Assembly: GCF_026000115.1 (NCBI RefSeq)
Contig: NZ_AP026867.1
Span: 3,157,716 to 3,221,715, forward strand
Reading direction: 5' to 3'
Source of the DNA: Aureispira anguillae
Lineage (GTDB): Bacteria > Bacteroidota > Bacteroidia > Chitinophagales > Saprospiraceae
Length of the DNA: 64,000 nucleotides
Positions 59,789 through 64,000 of the stretch are shown here, piece by piece (the stretch's first letter is position 1; every line of letters starts with the position of its first letter). The position numbers and the translations under genes are program-made. The notes beneath the pieces are model-generated. The model did not search any database. It was not told the origin of the DNA and worked only from the letters and a program-made list of their open reading frames with translations.

Positions 59789-61309
59789 CTAGTATTCTAT
59801 AATGGTAGATGGCAAAGCATGTTGTAATTCATCTACCATATTGTAATAGTTTGGGTTGGCATTTTGTTCAATGGATAAGGTTTTTAATTTCTTTAGCTGA
59901 ACAATGGAAGTCGGCAAAGTCTTAAGCCTATTGGATGTCAATTCAAGAGTCTTGAGCTGCTTTAATCCGCCTATTGTTTCTGGAAGTAATATCAATCTAT
60001 TGTAATTTAAATCCAATGCACTCAACATTGATAAGTTACCAATAGAGTTTGGCAGTTCTATCAATTGATTACTTCTTAAATATAAACTGAATAACCTTTT
60101 TAAATCACCAAGACTAGTCGGTAAGATTCTGAGTTGGTTATTGTTCAGGTTCAATTCGTATAATGCTTGAAGATTTCCTAAGTTAGCTGGCAGTTTTTTT
60201 AATTGATTATTGCTAAGATCTAGCTTTTCCAATTGGCTTAATGCACAAAAATCGGAAGGCAGAACCGTCAAATGGTTGTCTCTCAAATTTAAGCGATTTA
60301 AGCTTTTTAATTCCCCCATCCCAAGGGGTAATTCTTTTAATCCATTATTAGCGACACTCAATGTCTTTAGCTCTTTTAACTGCCCTATAGATGAAGGTAA
60401 TGTTTCAAGCCAATTTCTATTCAATTGCAAAGAAGTTAGTGTTTTAAGTTGCTGAATTGAGCTAGGCAATTTCACCAACCTATTAAAGGACAAATCTAGG
60501 TGCTTGAGCCTAGGAAGCCTCCATTTGTCTACATTTACCAACGAATCAATTTGGTTTCTCTTTGCTAATATATCCTCTAATCTTTCTAACTGTGCCACCT
60601 CTATCGAAATGCCTTTGAATTGATTCGATTCAATATAAAGCCCCTTTAAATTCGTCAAATTCTTAATGCTATTGGGCAAACTTTCCAATTGATTGGTATT
60701 GAGATACAAGTAATTTATTTTTTTCCAACTTCCAATTTCATTGGGTAAAGATTTGAGTTGATTATTATTTAAGAAAATATCCTCTAGTTCCGTCCAACTC
60801 CCAACGCCAGTAGGTAAACGAACTAGATTATTATGCGATAAGTCTATTTTTTTTAAAGCCGTCCAATTAGCAACTTCCTCTGGCAAATACTCTAATTCAT
60901 TGTTATTTAAATAAACTTCTTCTAGTAAATTAAGCCGTCCAATTTCAAATGGTAATTGTTTAATGTTGCAGGCTTGCAAATTCAAGACTTTTAATTGAGT
61001 TAAAGCGCCTATTGACTTTGGCAAAACAAGCGTTTTGTTCCCTTTATACAGTACAGAAACACTTAATTTTTCCAAGTTGGTAAACCGTCCTAATGCTTCA
61101 GGAATTTGCGTTTGGTGCACTTTCAAATGCATTGATTTGAGCTGAGAAAAACGATCTGCCCAAGGCGCTATTTTATCCAACAAACTAACCGTGGCAGTGA
61201 TGCTCGTTTGATCTTTGAATTGTTGATACAACGCTCGATCTTCATTGGTGAATAAATAAACATTAAGAAAAACCAATCCCAGACAGATCAAGGCAATACT
61301 TTTTTCCAT
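59789..61309 (-). CDS. Leucine-rich-repeat protein with N-terminal anchor
   Basis: 506 residues: a hydrophobic segment at the start (about 5-20, uncleaved anchor or signal), then about 18 tandem LRRs of 23 residues from roughly 75 to 490 with the consensus LP..IG.L..L..L.L..N.L, the bacterial/plant-like type. There is no catalytic domain and no T9SS domain. Such proteins present a long binding surface; the ligand is unknown. It lies 111 bases downstream of an ECF sigma gene on the same strand, separated by a hairpin. Confidence 0.85.
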   Translation of the reverse strand: MEKSIALICLGLVFLNVYLFTNEDRALYQQFKDQTSITATVSLLDKIAPWADRFSQLKSMHLKVHQTQIPEALGRFTNLEKLSVSVLYKGNKTLVLPKSIGALTQLKVLNLQACNIKQLPFEIGRLNLLEEVYLNNNELEYLPEEVANWTALKKIDLSHNNLVRLPTGVGSWTELEDIFLNNNQLKSLPNEIGSWKKINYLYLNTNQLESLPNSIKNLTNLKGLYIESNQFKGISIEVAQLERLEDILAKRNQIDSLVNVDKWRLPRLKHLDLSFNRLVKLPSSIQQLKTLTSLQLNRNWLETLPSSIGQLKELKTLSVANNGLKELPLGMGELKSLNRLNLRDNHLTVLPSDFCALSQLEKLDLSNNQLKKLPANLGNLQALYELNLNNNQLRILPTSLGDLKRLFSLYLRSNQLIELPNSIGNLSMLSALDLNYNRLILLPETIGGLKQLKTLELTSNRLKTLPTSIVQLKKLKTLSIEQNANPNYYNMVDELQHALPSTIIEY

Positions 61310-61359
61310 AGCGTTAGTCAGTCATGAAGTTGTGATAAAAGCCTATTACATAACACAAA

Positions 61360-61393
61360 AATGCTAGATTATAGTTTCACACAATCTAGCATT
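61360..61393 (-). terminator. Hairpin between the sigma factor and LRR genes
   Basis: Perfect 11-base arms AATGCTAGATT and AATCTAGCATT around a 12-base loop, about 28 bases after the sigma factor stop. The loop resembles the P-family flank (GTTTCACA). Confidence 0.5.
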
Positions 61394-61420
61394 CTTAAAA
61401 AAATAAACGGCAAACAAGCA

Positions 61421-62029
61421 CTACAAAGCATTTCCTGCTTTGCTCTTTTTTAGTACATCATAGAGTAATTCTTTTGCTCTAAACAACTGAGCTTTAACAG
61501 TGCCAATAGGCAAGTTTAGTTGTTCTGCGATCTCTTGATAAGACAGCTCCTCAAAGAAGCGCAATTCGATCATAATGCGATATTTATCGCTCAATTTGTT
61601 CAATAGCGTACGCATAATAAGCTTGCGTTGCTGACGAATATAACGCTCTTCTGGGTCTAAGGCAGATGATTTTAGGTTGTTGGAAAAATCTTGCTCTCCG
61701 TCCTTTTCTAATGGATCATCAATAGAAAGTAACTTTAGACGTTTTTTTCTCAAAAAATCAATCCCATTATTGGTTGCTATTTTAAATAGCCAAGTACTAA
61801 AAGCATAATTAGGCGTATAAGTATGCAATTTTCTAAAGGCTTTTCCAAATGCTTCTATTGTCAAATCTTCTGCATCATCGTGATTATGTACCATTTTAAA
61901 CATGGTATGATAAATAGAATCTCGATAACGCTCCATCAATTCTGCATAAGCCAATTGATTGTTGGCATCAACCGCTTTACGCACCAATTCAAAATCTTCT
62001 AACGCTCTATCTGATAATTTTTTATTCAT
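61421..62029 (-). CDS. ECF-type RNA polymerase sigma factor
   Basis: 202 residues. Region 2: YAELMERYRDSIYHTMFKMV, DDAEDLTIEAFGKAF and FSTWLFKIATNNGIDFLRKK. Region 4: LSDKYRIMIELRFFEELSYQ and LPIGTVKAQLFRAKELL. A linker of about 30 residues lies between. No anti-sigma gene is adjacent. ECF factors of this group direct stress or envelope regulons; the regulon is unknown. Confidence 0.9.
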   Translation of the reverse strand: MNKKLSDRALEDFELVRKAVDANNQLAYAELMERYRDSIYHTMFKMVHNHDDAEDLTIEAFGKAFRKLHTYTPNYAFSTWLFKIATNNGIDFLRKKRLKLLSIDDPLEKDGEQDFSNNLKSSALDPEERYIRQQRKLIMRTLLNKLSDKYRIMIELRFFEELSYQEIAEQLNLPIGTVKAQLFRAKELLYDVLKKSKAGNAL

Positions 62030-62108
62030 TCACTCTGCTTATTTTAACCATTTACTGACAAATAATCATTACAATTCCTCACTCCTCACCCAAATCAATC
62101 CATACTAT

Positions 62109-63212
62109 TTATTTCCAAGTTTTATTTTTTTGTTCTACCAGTGTCGATGCAAAAATAAGATAATATATAGGAAGTAAAACATCTAGCAGTAAAACATATT
62201 TAAAAAATGAAATATACTTTATCTTCTTTAGATAGTTAAAGAACACGGTATGCAACAGAAAAGTTCTTAGTATAAGTATCATTATTATTGCACAATTCCA
62301 AACATTTGCACCAATAAAGATAAAGAATCCTAAATAAAAACACAAATGGGAGCTAGAAAGTAATCCCAACAAGATTTTATGTTTTAATTTATAATGATTA
62401 CTTGACGAATAATGTCTTTTCTTTTGTCGATACAAAGCTCCCCAAGAGGTTGGTACAGTTGAATACATAAAGCTATCTGACTCCAAGCAAATGGTTGTAT
62501 TTTGGCTTGTTGCTGCTGCATTGACAAACAAATCATCGTCTCCCGATATTAAATGTTGGTGTTGTTCAAAACCTCGATTTTGAAGAAATAATTTTTTGGG
62601 ATACATCAAGTTGCGCCCCACTCCCATATAAGGTTCCTTCCACAAGGCAAAAGAAAAATATTGAATGGCTACATAGATGGTTTCAAATTGCACCCAACGG
62701 TTCAACCAACTTTCTTCTATTTGATAAGGACCATATCCCAATACGATGGCACTATTGGTAGCATGAGCCTGTTGATACATCTTTGTAATCCAATGAGTAG
62801 AATTGGGAATACAATCCGCATCGGTTAACAACAACCAAGGATATTTCGCAACTTGAATGCCTCTTGTTAGCGCAGCCTTTTTGCCCTTTACTTTTTTATG
62901 TTCTATCTGTACTACTTTAAGATGAGAATATTCCTCTGATAATCTTGCCAATACAGCCGATGTATCATCACTAGAATCATCATTTACCACAATAACTTCA
63001 AAGATCGAATAATCTTGTTTTAGGATAGATTCTAAGTTTTTTTGTAGATTTGCAGCTTCATCTCTGGCACAAATCACAATAGATACTGCTGGAAAAGATA
63101 ATTTGGCATCTACTGGAGGTGTTTTGTACCAAGCCAATCGCTGAAAAACAATCCCCCAATATCCAATTTGGATGGCTGCCATAGCGTACCATATTATAAA
63201 AAAAATACCCAT
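62109..63212 (-). CDS. Membrane-bound family 2 glycosyltransferase
   Basis: 367 residues: one N-terminal helix (about 3-25), a GT-A domain with VSIVICARDEAANLQKNLES, VIVVNDDSSDDT and LLLTDADCIP (metal-binding DxD), the GDDDLFVNAA and QKKRHYSSS segments ((Q/R)XXRW-like), and three C-terminal helices. This is the layout of processive or lipid-linked transferases. It probably contributes to a surface polysaccharide. Confidence 0.85.
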   Translation of the reverse strand: MGIFFIIWYAMAAIQIGYWGIVFQRLAWYKTPPVDAKLSFPAVSIVICARDEAANLQKNLESILKQDYSIFEVIVVNDDSSDDTSAVLARLSEEYSHLKVVQIEHKKVKGKKAALTRGIQVAKYPWLLLTDADCIPNSTHWITKMYQQAHATNSAIVLGYGPYQIEESWLNRWVQFETIYVAIQYFSFALWKEPYMGVGRNLMYPKKLFLQNRGFEQHQHLISGDDDLFVNAAATSQNTTICLESDSFMYSTVPTSWGALYRQKKRHYSSSNHYKLKHKILLGLLSSSHLCFYLGFFIFIGANVWNCAIIMILILRTFLLHTVFFNYLKKIKYISFFKYVLLLDVLLPIYYLIFASTLVEQKNKTWK

Positions 63213-63303
63213 TTGTGATTTGTCTCGTGTTGGTTCTTATTTGTTTGTTCGAAAATAAAACTCCCAATCCACAACTCACAATTTACGACTAAAAAAATGA
63301 GTT

Positions 63304-64000
63304 ATGAAGATGAAATTTGATCTAGAGGCCAACGATCCCCACTCGAATGCACGAGCGGGATGCTTACATACTGCTCATGGCGATATACAAACCCCTATTT
63401 TTATGCCTGTAGGTACTGTTGCTACGGTAAAAGGAGTACATCAACATGAATTGACCAATGACATTAAAGCACAAATCATACTCGGCAATACCTACCATCT
63501 TTACTTGCGTCCTGGAACAGATATACTAGAGCAGGCAGGCGGCTTGCATAAATTTAACGGTTGGGACAAGCCCATTTTGACAGACAGTGGTGGCTATCAA
63601 GTTTTTTCATTAGCACATCGACGCAAAATAAAGGAAGAAGGAGCTACTTTTGCTTCTCATATTGATGGTTCTAAGCATCTTTTTACGCCAGAAAATGTAA
63701 TGGATGTTCAGCGAAAAATAGGCGCAGATATTATCATGGCATTTGACGAATGTACGCCTTACCCCTGTGAATACAAGTATGCCAAACGCTCTATGCACAT
63801 GACACATCGTTGGTTAAAACGCTGTTGGACTCGTTTTAACGAGACAGAACCTCTATATGGTTATGAGCAAGCTTTGTTCCCGATTGTCCAAGGTTCTGTT
63901 TACAAAGATTTGCGCAAACAATCGGCAGAAACAATTGCCAGTTATGATAGTGTAGGAAACGCCATTGGTGGGTTATCTGTCGGAGAACCTCATGAAGATT
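63304..64000 (+). CDS. tgt: Queuine tRNA-ribosyltransferase, 5' part only
   Basis: Open from ATG 63,304 to the right edge (232 codons); an ATG at 63,310 is an equally good start. Motifs: HTAHGDIQTPIFMPVGTVAT, GNTYHLYLRPG, LTDSGGYQVFSLAHRRKI (nucleophile-side loop), AFDECTPYP and VQGSVYKDLR, then AIGGLSVGEP. The enzyme swaps guanine 34 for a queuosine precursor in four tRNAs. The zinc-binding C-terminus is outside the window. Confidence 0.95.
   Translation, partial: MKMKFDLEANDPHSNARAGCLHTAHGDIQTPIFMPVGTVATVKGVHQHELTNDIKAQIILGNTYHLYLRPGTDILEQAGGLHKFNGWDKPILTDSGGYQVFSLAHRRKIKEEGATFASHIDGSKHLFTPENVMDVQRKIGADIIMAFDECTPYPCEYKYAKRSMHMTHRWLKRCWTRFNETEPLYGYEQALFPIVQGSVYKDLRKQSAETIASYDSVGNAIGGLSVGEPHED

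Overview
The window looks like chromosomal DNA of a Bacteroidota member, most likely a marine, Saprospira/Aureispira-type bacterium. The family is well supported; the genus is a guess. Support comes from type IX secretion (T9SS) C-terminal sorting domains on two secreted enzymes, two PorT-type T9SS proteins next to ubiE/menG, a DUF4369-TlpA lipoprotein, an ArsS radical SAM protein, low G+C by eye, and promoter-like TTTG...TAnnTTTG pairs. I saw no rRNA, tRNA, CRISPR array, transposase or phage gene.

Region 1 (1-17,212, minus strand) is the accessory and most interesting part: an insecticidal-type Tc toxin locus. A 2,422-residue TcB-TcC fusion (SpvB domain, FG-GAP/TcdB-mid region, Rhs/YD cocoon and a C-terminal NleD-like M91 zinc peptidase) is followed by a putative membrane immunity gene. 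Four further toxin/immunity modules come next, and then a TcA gene that runs off the left edge. The downstream modules are displaced Rhs 'tips'. They carry near-identical copies of the 3' Rhs core and a shared acidic linker (KAEPPPDDLVDRG), then unrelated toxins, then unrelated immunity genes. Decay increases with distance from tcBC: tip 2 is open but has no ATG start, tip 3 is frameshifted, tip 4 is a remnant, and tip 5 has an in-frame amber codon and almost no Rhs. The putative immunity genes are all intact. Recurrent junction sequences mark module boundaries.

Region 2 (17.2-28 kb) holds an orphan FecE-like ATPase, a CAP-domain lipoprotein, a methyltransferase/DUF1361 pair, an ACMSD-like amidohydrolase, kdsB, a GT39/ArnT-like transferase, and menG/ubiE-porT with a second porT downstream. 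A decayed gene and large hairpins separate the two porT copies.

Region 3 (28-51 kb) is mostly housekeeping and envelope genes: engB, MATE, PrsW, a SurA-like PPIase with a TPR protein, an opine-dehydrogenase-like protein, a PRX-like thioredoxin, an EEP nuclease, two T9SS-exported enzymes (metallophosphatase, M43 protease), a beta-CASP nuclease, a GT4, a DAHP synthase-chorismate mutase fusion, a sulfurtransferase, a cytochrome-like lipoprotein, an ABC ATPase, an outer-membrane barrel and a TlpA-like lipoprotein.

Region 4 (51-64 kb) contains arsS, a GNAT enzyme, a SanA/YdcF protein, a DUF2201/VWA protein, MscS, a lipoprotein, TerC, an LRR protein, an ECF sigma factor, a GT2 and the start of tgt. 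Two families of intergenic palindromic elements (R and P) are scattered through regions 2-4.
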